A stretch of DNA of 64,000 nucleotides, taken from Diphasiastrum complanatum. Taxonomy: Eukaryota; Streptophyta; Lycopodiopsida; Lycopodiales; Lycopodiaceae. The position numbers and the translations under genes are program-made. Of this stretch, positions 56,301 through 57,850 are shown one piece after another. Where the stretch lies: assembly GCA_029204225.1 (NCBI GenBank), contig CM055104.1:21604658-21668657 (forward strand). Reading direction: 5' to 3'. The notes below the pieces were generated by a model. That model made no database searches. It saw nothing but the letters and a program-made list of their open reading frames with translations, and had not been told where the DNA came from. The number at the start of each line of letters is the position of its first letter. The first letter of the stretch is position 1.

Positions 56301-57506
56301 CTCCTTAAGTCATCCGTAGGGAGTATAATTAATTTCTCAAGAATAATACCCTTGAGGTGCTGTTTACCTTGCTGAGCATTCATACTTCTCTACTGTGTCC
56401 GCATCGCTTGAGGATGGAGCTTTCTCCTTTTTTCCACAATTCTTTGTCTACTAAAATGCTTTGAAGTTTTGTCTTCCATACTTGTTTGCCTCACTTACGA
56501 GTAATTGTGCGAAGGCTTTGATGCCAAATGAAGGAACGGAGGGTGCAAATGAAGCAACAAAAGCTCACGAAGTGGAAAAACACAATGAAAATATGTTGTG
56601 AGTACCTGTAATATATAAATAAGAGTATGTACAAGAGTAGAGGTCAAGCAGCTACAAGCATGGGCATGATGCCTCAACTTGTGAATTCACAACCCGGTAC
56701 TGCTCACTGTTATATAGGTGAGGAAGAACCGTGAGACTTCTATGTGAAAATCTATCTTATTGAGTCCATCAATCTTGTGGATTTCTTAGATGTTAATACT
56801 TTGGGTGGTCTGACATGGCAGACATATGATTCTTTTAAGTCAAGATTTGATTCCCTGATCTTGCAAATGCAAGTGCACTATCTTCAAGATTACTTCTGCT
56901 TTCTATTCAAACTCAAAAGTTTGCGCTTATCAGTCACAGCCTTTCAACCTGTTAAGATAAAGATCGTACAGTTTAATTAGTCTATATGAATCAATATGAA
57001 CGTTGAAAGGGAAGATTGAATAATGCTCACACGTCGATCTTCATTACCTCATATTTCTTTTTGGTACGTTCAAAGAAATGAGATGCTTTCCTTGGGCTGA
57101 AAATGGATGACATTTTGAAGGACTCAAGTTTTACAATGTGTGTGTGATGCAGGACTCTTCTTTGGCTCTTGTTTTGCAGCTTTTCATGTTGAATTTTTTG
57201 CCTTATCGTCCTTTTGACTACCGAGCAAACCTGAAGAACTTCCTTTCCTTGACAGATGGATTCAAAACTTCCTATTGATCTTTTTGAAAAAGTTTTGGAA
57301 TTGGCCACAGAAGGAGCAAAAGCTACAGCTGAGTACATGAGGGAAGTAAGGTTACTACCCTGGAGTAGGGTCTTTGTCATGGATGCAATTGCCTCTTGGA
57401 TTTTTTTTGCTTGCTATTAATCTGTCTTATACACGATTTCATTGTGCAGAGACTATCTGAAAATACTCGACAACTTGTATCTGCGAGAGGTTTGCTGAGA
57501 TTTTGA
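14336..57506 (+). CDS. RRP41: RRP41, exosome core subunit (11 exons, 244 aa)
   Basis: RRP41 is an RNase PH-fold subunit of the nine-subunit RNA exosome core (3'-to-5' RNA processing and decay, nucleus and cytoplasm), pairing with RRP45. Exons: 14336-14389, 23350-23396, 24057-24117, 24350-24388, 38854-38921, 49238-49316, 49660-49696, 49813-49929, 51775-51860, 57256-57345, 57450-57506. Summed length is 735 bp; all ten introns are GT-AG and phases join without error. Visible landmarks: GLRLDGRRP (residues 8-16), [17 protein letters not shown] (38-54), [15 protein letters not shown] (91-105), [14 protein letters not shown] (124-137) with the phosphate-site Arg131, [12 protein letters not shown] (141-152), [20 protein letters not shown] (183-202). 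Residues 1-150 and about 153-225 form the two RNase PH subdomains. Introns measure 8960, 660, 232, 14465, 10316, 343, 116, 1845, 5395 and 104 bp. The reading frame is intact, so the gene is probably functional. The C-terminal 18 residues differ from the usual EYRR-type end. Confidence 0.93.
14493..14605. repeat. Two direct repeats of about 48 bp, 64 bp apart (intron 1)
   Basis: GCGTTT(C)(T/C)TGAATGC at 14493 and at 14557, each followed by GATGTGG(G)ACACATAGCCA and TTAGGGT. Part of the unit is also recognisable near 16690-16735, downstream of the decayed exon 1 copy. Confidence 0.75.
14851..14980. repeat. Minisatellite, 4 x 31 bp (intron 1)
   Basis: The word CTCATG(G/C)ATGGA starts at 14857, 14888 and 14919, with a more diverged fourth unit at 14950 (CTCGAGGATAGGA). 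The spacing is exactly 31 bp each time. Confidence 0.85.
14981..15934. other. Intron 1 stretch without recognised features
   Basis: AT-rich intronic sequence. No ORF or repeat that I recognise. Confidence 0.4.
15935..16086. mobile_element. 152-bp hAT-type MITE with 8-bp target duplication
   Basis: Flanked by the exact direct repeat CTCTACCC (15927-15934 and 16087-16094). The ends are CAGCCATGCGCG and the complement of CAAAGGTAGCGG. Both halves carry GCGTCC/GGACGC-type words (15968-16006 and 16049-16068, including GTGTCCGGACAC) around a T-rich, AT-rich core. There is no coding capacity. An 8-bp duplication and CA...TG ends are hAT features. Confidence 0.7.
16095..16310. repeat. Diverged 105-bp tandem duplication (intron 1)
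   Basis: TTACAATGGGCCT occurs at 16095 and 16200, followed by similar text (CAACCA(T/C)TATCTAGT, then TGAAG) in both. The right TSD of the MITE abuts the first unit. Confidence 0.7.
16529..16850 (+). pseudogene. Decayed duplicate of RRP41 exon 1 with flanking intron
   Basis: 16529-16580 aligns with exon 1 (14336-14389): GATGGGCGA(T/C)GT(T/C)CTATGGAG|GTGAGTGC is nearly identical across the donor site, and similarity continues downstream (CTTCTTCACTT, TGAATGCT, TAGCCA, GGTTTTCTT, GGTTTGA). The coding copy has a 2-bp loss, an in-frame TAG and Arg-to-Cys and Pro-to-Ser changes, so it cannot replace exon 1. The donor GT is retained. Confidence 0.8.
17550..19750 (-). pseudogene. Degenerate gypsy element (gag and RNase H pieces)
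   Basis: Minus strand, in correct order: a gag-like segment near 19700-19450 ([18 protein letters not shown], then [15 protein letters not shown]), then, much later, an RNase H segment near 17800-17600 ([18 protein letters not shown] and RHYLH, TDHQS), matching the 'DKELLA...EWRHYL...TDH' signature of Ty3/gypsy RNase H. Protease and RT are not recognisable in between, and stops are frequent. The strand and order suggest one very old element. Confidence 0.6.
19751..23349. other. Intron 1 remainder, no confident feature
   Basis: It holds two medium open frames on the + strand (20581-20838, 85 codons; 21255-21605, 116 codons) that I do not recognise. A segment at about 21770-22440 has LTR-like composition (CT-rich run near 21908-21955, TATTTATACTAG near 21970) but no PBS or partner. 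Confidence 0.35.
23350..23396 (+). CDS. RRP41: RRP41 exon 2 (residues 19-34)
   Basis: Encodes [16 protein letters not shown]. Acceptor GATGACAG|ATG; donor GACGG|GTAC, leaving phase 2. Confidence 0.93.
24057..24117 (+). CDS. RRP41: RRP41 exon 3 (residues 34-54)
   Basis: Encodes [20 protein letters not shown]. Acceptor AATCCAG|C, completing Gly34; donor GAG|GTAGAT. Confidence 0.94.
24350..24388 (+). CDS. RRP41: RRP41 exon 4 (residues 55-67)
   Basis: Encodes [13 protein letters not shown]. Acceptor TTGTGCAG|GTG; donor TTG|GTAAAA. The copia-filled 14.5-kb intron begins right here; copia gag sequence starts only about 50 bp downstream. Confidence 0.92.
24430..25470 (+). pseudogene. Copia gag (5'-truncated host copy), left part
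   Basis: Ty1/copia gag in several frames: [18 protein letters not shown] (about 24670-24725), a zinc knuckle [14 protein letters not shown] (about 25180-25221, all four ligands present), then the start of protease (25380-25470), where a frame change destroys the DSGA reading. No LTR or leader lies between RRP41 exon 4 and this gag, so the copy is truncated at its 5' end. It is split at 25471-25475 by a related minus-strand element and resumes at 30044. Confidence 0.82.
25471..25475. repeat. Target site duplication AACTA (left)
   Basis: AACTA precedes the LTR at 25476 and recurs at 30044-30048 after the other LTR. Removing one copy and the insert restores a continuous copia protease reading in the host copy. 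Confidence 0.92.
25476..25983 (-). mobile_element. 3' LTR of nested copia element (508 bp)
   Basis: Runs TGTCAGATTTG to CCTAACA. It is the same sequence as the LTR at 29612-30043 except for scattered substitutions and an extra 78-bp tandem duplication (25707-25784 repeated at 25785-25862). The polypurine tract lies at 25984-25996 (minus strand CATTAAGGGGAAG). Confidence 0.93.
25707..25862. repeat. 78-bp tandem duplication inside LTR
   Basis: AATAATACTACCTATATATG starts both units (25707 and 25785). The partner LTR has one unit, so the duplication arose after, or during, insertion. Confidence 0.9.
25978..26598 (-). CDS. Copia RNase H region ORF (206 codons)
   Basis: The longest late ORF of the nested element: it begins in the RT tail ([17 protein letters not shown]) and continues through RNase [11 protein letters not shown] with catalytic Asp, STEAEYRG with catalytic Glu, [12 protein letters not shown] with catalytic Asp, and the C-terminal [17 protein letters not shown] block. 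All key residues are present, but upstream RT is deleted. The ORF runs a few bases into the LTR. Confidence 0.85.
   Translation of the reverse strand: MSMVSQFMAKPKQIQWKAAKRILRYIQGTLRFGILYGRQDDLKLQGYVDVDWVGDAEDRRSITGYVFNLGSGAISWSSKKQHTIALLSTEAEYRGTTSATCEAIWLRRILHDLHMVQDSPTVLQCDNQSCIKFAKNLVFHSRTKHIEVQQHFIREKIQSDEVELIYGPTEEQVANIFTKGLGKEKFQKFRELLGVIDNKVNIKGKC
26926..28041 (-). CDS. Copia protease-integrase ORF fused to an RT stub (371 codons)
   Basis: Starts just after the protease DSGA site (MTPRRDWLS), continues through the rest of protease ([20 protein letters not shown]), pre-integrase ([17 protein letters not shown]), integrase core ([47 protein letters not shown]) to VVENRTP, then by filler into RT ([19 protein letters not shown]). 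The fusion is in frame but lacks most of integrase C-terminus and RT. Confidence 0.88.
   Translation of the reverse strand: MTPRRDWLSNFQKLDDGSNVKLGDNYTYDIKGVGKVQVQLPSGKIGNIKDVLYVPGNKKNLLSVSAIAKQHMVVQFDEQRCLIKRKNDEVVVEGILAGWLYKLQAQVMSKLWHERFGHLNYKSLQVLRKFNMVTGLPQVISDHKVCEGYVLGKHHMKKFLPSTFEAKNVLELVYADLCGPMRTQSYGGASYFMVFVDDYSRKTWIYLLKNKGEAFKYFTWFKTQVEKETDRQMKILRSDKGGKYLSTEFQVFCKDQGIKRQFANTETPQQNGVAERKNRSIVKTARSILKSKNLQNMFWGEAVKMAVYLLNRSPTKVVENRTPDLCGPMRTVLSLATQFGWDIQQMDVKSAFLNGFLEEEVYTRGIHSSRT
28072..28980 (-). CDS. Copia gag of nested element (frame-disrupted)
   Basis: Gag core in one frame (28181-28792: [49 protein letters not shown]), Lys-rich linker and CCHC zinc knuckle near 28240-28200. 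A frame change near 28190 separates it from the acidic tail leading to protease (28072-28200). An upstream stop near 28843 separates the N-terminal part. Confidence 0.8.
29103..29400. repeat. GC-rich tandem repeats in copia leader
   Basis: CCTGCACCAGGTC occurs at 29115, 29166, 29207 and 29248; the last three are 41 bp apart, with the unit containing CTACCTCAGATGCTGCC and TGTCCGGG. A second motif, CCGCCCTCAGAA, recurs at 29287-29355. The repeats lie in the untranslated leader between the PBS and gag of the minus-strand element. Confidence 0.85.
29600..29611 (-). other. Primer binding site of nested copia
   Basis: Minus strand TGATATCAGAGC, one base from the canonical TGGTATCAGAGC, directly next to the 5' LTR. 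Confidence 0.85.
29612..30043 (-). mobile_element. 5' LTR of nested copia element (432 bp)
   Basis: Runs TGTCAGAATTTG to CCTAACA; partner of 25476-25983. It is followed by the target duplication AACTA (30044-30048). Confidence 0.93.
30044..30918 (+). pseudogene. Copia protease-integrase (host copy), right part
   Basis: Resumes the copy interrupted at 25475: ACACATATGATATAAAGGGA continues protease, then pre-integrase and integrase in broken frames ([14 protein letters not shown] near 30430-30470; a region around 30690-30790 related to the PQQNGV block), ending in [11 protein letters not shown] at about 30870-30905. The copy stops near 30918. Several stops and frameshifts; it was already decaying, and is far more damaged than the element inserted in it. 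Confidence 0.8.
30919..31000. repeat. Cluster of GATTCGAACC-type motifs
   Basis: CGGCCGATTCGAACC, AAATTCGAACCG and GATTCGAATCGG lie within 60 bp, right at the point where the copia copy ends. The cluster resembles a subterminal motif array of a DNA transposon end, and a similar cluster lies at 33215-33325. No exact target duplication found. Confidence 0.4.
31001..31429. other. Unassigned intronic sequence
   Basis: No ORF of note. A dyad around GTTTCATGTGT / GATGAAACATTGG near 31148-31180 is the only visible structure. Confidence 0.35.
31430..31660 (-). mobile_element. Copia leader and gag start fragment
   Basis: Homologous to the leader of the nested copia (29000-29611): CTCCTAGAAGAT, TGGACTCCACATGCA, TTGCACACCTGCAAA are shared, as is the gag start region (TTCAATCCTGCCATTG near 31441). 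It lacks the GC-rich repeat block. PBS at 31649-31660 is the exact TGGTATCAGAGC on the minus strand. Confidence 0.8.
31661..32071 (-). mobile_element. Copia 5' LTR (third copy, 411 bp)
   Basis: Starts TGTTGGGATTTG and ends TTTCTAACA; clearly related to the LTRs at 25476 and 29612 (AGCACTCACACA, AATAGAAATGGCCC, GCAAGCATGGCCAAACCA, AATAAACATTAATT) but more diverged. It contains an AGCAAAAAGCAAAA run (31838-31860). With the truncated leader this is the 5' end of a separate minus-strand element whose body is missing. Confidence 0.85.
32100..32400 (+). pseudogene. Gypsy reverse transcriptase fragment
   Basis: [20 protein letters not shown] (about 32137-32196), then [20 protein letters not shown] (32209-32268), matches the conserved Ty3/gypsy RT block, followed by the active-site region, where YFYDIFVYS (about 32311-32337) stands for YLDDI.IYS: the first catalytic Asp is Tyr. 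Dead. Confidence 0.8.
32401..33475. other. Insertion or spacer splitting the gypsy
   Basis: About 1.1 kb between RT and the RT-RNase H junction, several hundred bases more than expected. It contains a TTGCTTTTGC run (32392-32412) and the motif cluster at 33215-33325. No coding sequence recognised. Confidence 0.4.
33215..33325. repeat. Cluster of GGTTCGAACC-type motifs
   Basis: GGTTCGAACCG, GATTCGAATC, AGTTCGAACC, CCGGTTCGAATCGA and TTCGAATCAGG within about 100 bp. This is the same motif type as at 30919-31000, suggesting copies of one DNA-transposon family or a MITE. Ends not resolved. Confidence 0.45.
33480..33790 (+). pseudogene. Gypsy RT-RNase H connection fragment
   Basis: [20 protein letters not shown] then [19 protein letters not shown] (about 33565-33700) matches the 'PLT.LLKK...F.W...CQ.AF..LK..L..AP.L' connection of gypsy polyproteins. 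Same strand and order as the RT at 32100, so probably the same element. Confidence 0.75.
33820..34760 (+). pseudogene. hAT transposase, C-terminal half
   Basis: From a degenerate 'TRF' start: [16 protein letters not shown] (about 33880-33925), [19 protein letters not shown] and [10 protein letters not shown] (33978-34088), [20 protein letters not shown] (about 34170-34230), and a broken hAT dimerisation block (34400-34560: [11 protein letters not shown], a PCERNWSIF-like stretch, IHTK, NLRLL). It ends in an acidic tail ([12 protein letters not shown]). The frame is lost several times. It sits inside the degenerate gypsy. Confidence 0.75.
34761..35190. other. Unassigned, between hAT fragment and gypsy integrase
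   Basis: AT-rich sequence. It could include the hAT 3' end; no terminal inverted repeat could be assigned. Confidence 0.35.
35274..35515. repeat. 120-bp tandem duplication in integrase zinc-finger region
   Basis: CCTTGTCTTGACAATTCCCA starts at 35274 and again at 35394; both units continue through CACTTCTTCACG, TATGCCCACA, GTGAGCCATCTAGTCTCCT and GGCCCTTCCCTC. The duplication repeats the CX2C part of the integrase finger. Confidence 0.88.
35274..36130 (+). pseudogene. Gypsy integrase fragment
   Basis: Integrase zinc-binding end and core: [17 protein letters not shown], then [18 protein letters not shown] (about 35508-35560) with the first catalytic Asp, [16 protein letters not shown], and [20 protein letters not shown] (about 35650-35710), where the SDRG catalytic Asp is replaced (Asn). 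The rest degrades after 35720. In order with the RT and RT-RH pieces, this makes a + strand gypsy spanning 32.1-36.1 kb. Confidence 0.75.
36131..37029. other. Mostly unassigned; possible copia linker near 36500
   Basis: A stretch reading [15 protein letters not shown] (about 36536-36580) resembles the region between integrase and RT of copia polyproteins. Too short and degraded for a firm call. Confidence 0.3.
37030..37340 (+). pseudogene. hAT transposase, central part
   Basis: [20 protein letters not shown] then [11 protein letters not shown] (37093-37185) and, after a frame change, [20 protein letters not shown] and EVLKAAS (about 37255-37330). This is the DUF659-to-core segment of plant hAT transposases. 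It ends where the C-terminal piece at 33820 would begin, although it lies 3 kb further right on the same strand. Confidence 0.72.
37341..38853. other. Intron 4 end, no recognised feature
   Basis: AT-rich, with low-complexity AAGTTTTGAAC-type runs (37815-37870) and TATCTATC (38083-38098). It ends at the RRP41 exon 5 acceptor. Confidence 0.45.
38854..38921 (+). CDS. RRP41: RRP41 exon 5 (residues 68-90)
   Basis: Encodes [20 protein letters not shown] then GD and the first two bases of Arg90. Acceptor AATTACAG|GTG; donor GACAG|GTAAAT. It is isolated between two TE-rich introns of 14.5 and 10.3 kb, so it is easily missed. Confidence 0.92.
39287..40110 (-). pseudogene. Gypsy (chromovirus) integrase-chromodomain fragment
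   Basis: Minus strand: [16 protein letters not shown] (about 40005-39955), matching the 'SDRDAKFTS.FW' integrase block, a degraded linker, and a chromodomain [20 protein letters not shown] (about 39385-39325). Different family from the element at 42398. Frames are broken between the parts. Its LTR was not identified. Confidence 0.7.
40111..41779. other. No confident feature
   Basis: T-rich then moderately GC intronic sequence. An open frame of 102 codons at 41272-41580 is His/Pro/Thr-rich and unrecognised. The 3' boundary of the gypsy LTR may lie in its last part (TGTTAG at 41686 or 41708). Confidence 0.35.
41780..42397 (-). mobile_element. 3' LTR of minus-strand gypsy (lower boundary uncertain)
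   Basis: Starts at 42397 on the minus strand (TGTTACGTCCATG), directly after the polypurine tract at 42398-42410 (AAGAGGGGAAGAA). Its first 160 bp align with the LTR at 7722. The end could not be fixed, as no 5' LTR was found to compare. Confidence 0.7.
41935..41998. repeat. Exact 32-bp tandem duplication in gypsy LTR
   Basis: CGCCAAAAGGAAGCTTGTGG starts identical 32-bp units at 41935 and 41967. Confidence 0.95.
44004..44348 (-). CDS. Gypsy RNase H ORF (114 codons)
   Basis: [56 protein letters not shown]: a recognisable RNase H with the first Asp and the Glu but the third acidic residue (TDH) replaced by Asn. It directly follows the deleted RT. Confidence 0.82.
   Translation of the reverse strand: MVASVPILQIVNPNLPYVIRTDASDSEIGAILSQNDRPIAFTSKKLTGPQLSYTNQENELFVVKNALKTWRHYLYGSHFIVYTNQPLEYFCNQHNLRGHKARWAELMQEFDHNI
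44336..44383. repeat. Perfect 20-bp inverted repeat at the RT deletion junction
   Basis: CTGAAGCAACCATATGTTTT (44336-44355) is followed, after the 8-nt loop AGCTTCTC, by its exact complement (44364-44383). The copy at 44336-44355 is the genuine RNase H coding sequence; the other arm sits where RT sequence should be. Confidence 0.9.
44965..45525 (-). CDS. Gypsy gag-end / protease ORF (186 codons)
   Basis: [73 protein letters not shown]: an open frame across the retropepsin-like domain and its C-terminal flank. The catalytic Asp-Ser-Gly is Asn-Ser-Cys, so it is inactive despite the open frame. Confidence 0.82.
   Translation of the reverse strand: MEINEINGECECSFSTTSFLPNELFCLKGTIKKQEVSSWVNSCSTHNFINSCLVQKLGLEIEANDHRYKVYLASGVELETWDVRVLKLPVWIQDYRELIDFHVLHLARTDIIPGYEWLFRKSPDIDFERHVLSFHEGNIVVTLFGDKYVHPSEMVSTANIMETFDSQYEAYSFYLPNPFWIFLKCI
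45958..46287 (-). CDS. Gypsy gag ORF (109 codons)
   Basis: [39 protein letters not shown] and [11 protein letters not shown] match the core of Ty3/gypsy gag. The N-terminal part up to the ATG at 46436 is interrupted by stops. Confidence 0.78.
   Translation of the reverse strand: MSSPNLGFQPKLYSREKKEKNLDVVDDWLTKWTSYFNLHEILEEKKIKSVVLFFRGKASSWWHDLQPKPATWNEFMEVFRKSLVVADDLDYYQRFVNFITEMKSLDSYL
46437..48099. other. Intron 5 stretch, no recognised feature
   Basis: Expected place of the gypsy leader and 5' LTR, but I find neither a PBS nor a match to the LTR at 41780-42397. Confidence 0.4.
48100..48691 (-). repeat. 270-bp tandem duplication carrying a gypsy gag-like segment
   Basis: GTCTCCATCATTGTGTCCCACCA-like text starts at 48184 and 48454, and both units end with TCTGGGGTTTT...TTGGAACTCTCTGC (48389-48418 and 48652-48681). 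On the minus strand each copy reads [20 protein letters not shown], similar in pattern to the gag ASSWW block at 46140. Poly-T runs differ in length between units. Confidence 0.75.
48692..49237. other. Intron 5 end, no recognised feature
   Basis: AT-rich, ending in the T-rich tract before the exon 6 acceptor. Confidence 0.45.
49238..49316 (+). CDS. RRP41: RRP41 exon 6 (residues 90-116)
   Basis: Encodes [20 protein letters not shown] and HLLPRSQ. Acceptor TTTTGTAG|G; donor CAG|GTAAAA. Confidence 0.94.
49660..49696 (+). CDS. RRP41: RRP41 exon 7 (residues 117-129)
   Basis: Encodes [12 protein letters not shown] plus one base of Gly129. Acceptor TTCTATAG|ATT; donor GGAG|GTATG. Confidence 0.93.
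49813..49929 (+). CDS. RRP41: RRP41 exon 8 (residues 129-168)
   Basis: Encodes [18 protein letters not shown] followed by [20 protein letters not shown] and L. Acceptor CCTAACAG|GA; donor CTAG|GTAATG. It contains the phosphate-binding Arg131 region and the hinge to the second RNase PH subdomain. Confidence 0.94.
49930..51774. other. RRP41 intron 8, no transposon recognised
   Basis: 1.85 kb of AT-rich sequence. I see no coding fragments or repeats. Confidence 0.5.
51775..51860 (+). CDS. RRP41: RRP41 exon 9 (residues 168-196)
   Basis: Encodes [20 protein letters not shown] and KLDKISLLQ. Acceptor GTGATAG|AT; donor TTACAG|GTTTGA. Confidence 0.93.
51861..53040. other. RRP41 intron 9 start, unassigned
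   Basis: The first 750 bp are AT-rich; 52620-53040 is noticeably more GC-rich and may belong to an element, but no domain or terminus can be named. Confidence 0.4.
53538..53853. repeat. 8-bp target duplications AGTGGTAC around MITE
   Basis: AGTGGTAC at 53538-53545 and at 53846-53853, identical. Confidence 0.95.
53546..53845. mobile_element. 300-bp hAT-type MITE
   Basis: Terminal inverted repeat CATAGAA...TTCTATG, 8-bp target duplication, and subterminal arrays of GAACCGT / ACGGTTC in both orientations (at least a dozen, including GAACCGTACGGTTC) around an AT-rich core that folds back (TAATTAATTAATC near 53651-53668 with GATTAATT-type words near 53733-53746) and a C13 run with a mirrored GGGGGG near 53710. 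No coding capacity. The size, TIR and TSD length identify a non-autonomous hAT element. Confidence 0.88.
54852..54935 (+). tRNA. tRNA-like module in TRIM LTR 1 (84 nt, expanded T arm)
   Basis: GGGCGGA...TCTGTCC acceptor, D arm GCTC/GAGC, A box TAGCTCAGTGG, B box GGTTCGAATCC. An 11-bp duplication (TCTTGGGTTCG) enlarges the T arm, so this copy cannot fold as a normal tRNA. Confidence 0.6.
54965..54977 (+). other. TRIM primer binding site
   Basis: TGGTATCAGAGCC, perfect complement of the initiator tRNA-Met 3' end, with no gap after LTR 1. Confidence 0.93.
55124..55196 (+). tRNA. tRNA-like module in TRIM LTR 2 (73 nt)
   Basis: The acceptor stem GGGCGGA pairs with TCTGTCC over 7 bp (two G-U), then TA, D stem GCTC/GAGC, a weak anticodon arm (TCCCA/TGAGG with one mismatch, loop TCCGGTA), variable GAGGTC, T arm CTGGG/CCTAG with loop TTCGAAT, discriminator A. 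Total 73 nt. The A box and B box are both near-consensus for Pol III. In this register the anticodon would be CGG, but the imperfect stem makes this uncertain. Treat it as a tRNA-derived promoter module, not as a proven tRNA gene. Confidence 0.6.
55540..55753. mobile_element. 182-bp insert flanked by 16-bp direct repeats
   Basis: CTCATTGATTGCCTTT at 55540-55555 and 55738-55753 is identical; both lie in the copia RT start (the encoded KAINE segment occurs on both sides). The insert (55556-55737) is AT-rich and non-coding. Long target duplications point to a LINE- or SINE-type insertion, though no clear poly-A tail or Pol III box was seen. Confidence 0.6.
55754..56400 (-). pseudogene. Copia integrase C-terminus and linker (intron 9 element)
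   Basis: Minus strand: [17 protein letters not shown] then [19 protein letters not shown] (about 56260-56140) matches the end of copia integrase; then a Lys/Arg-rich linker and [20 protein letters not shown] (about 55795-55735), the segment that leads into RT. Stops and frameshifts are present. Gag, protease and the integrase core are missing. Confidence 0.78.
56514..56526 (-). other. Primer binding site of intron-9 copia
   Basis: Minus strand TGGCATCAAAGCC, two changes from the canonical PBS, next to the 5' LTR. Confidence 0.7.
56527..56755 (-). mobile_element. 5' LTR of intron-9 copia (truncated)
   Basis: Aligns with the 3' LTR at 53045-53260; similarity ends near AAATCTATCT (56744-56755), so the outer part of the LTR is lost. 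Confidence 0.7.
56756..57255. other. Intron 9 end, unassigned
   Basis: A short open frame (56744-56980) is not recognised. It ends at the exon 10 acceptor. Confidence 0.4.
57256..57345 (+). CDS. RRP41: RRP41 exon 10 (residues 197-226)
   Basis: Encodes [20 protein letters not shown] and [10 protein letters not shown]. Acceptor CTTGACAG|ATG; donor GAA|GTAAGG. Confidence 0.92.
57450..57506 (+). CDS. RRP41: RRP41 exon 11 (residues 227-244 and stop)
   Basis: Encodes [18 protein letters not shown] and TGA. Acceptor ATTGTGCAG|AGA. ENT(R/K)QL matches the family; the final residues are lineage-specific or diverged. Confidence 0.85.
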   Translation, partial: RLSENTRQLVSARGLLRF

Positions 57507-57850
57507 GATTTGATTTGAACTTTGATGAGCTATGGTATCTAAGCCATTTGCATGTGACCAGCCTTGATTGCAAAAACTATCGTATCGTTGTCATTCACAT
57601 GTGACTGGACAGTGTTTTAACACTTGGGTCTCTCCATGCAAAGCATTAGAGAATGTACTGTCAGAGGTTTACTGAACTTGAAATCATACAAAATTACACC
57701 ACTTTAAAGTGGCATCGCTGTAGAGGTGCAATGCATAAGATGCGTGAGCTTAATTTTAGAGAAAAGTTGTTGTTAGACCTTTTGGGTTGGATTGGCTTTC
57801 TCAATGTGGTGAAAGCTAAAATGTTGCATCTACAATAAAAAAGGCTCAAT
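57507..57850 (+). other. Putative RRP41 3' UTR with AATAAA at 57834
   Basis: AATAAA lies 328 bp after the stop codon, followed by GCTCAATATTTCG. It is a plausible near-upstream polyadenylation element; plants tolerate many variants, so the true site is unproven. Confidence 0.4.
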
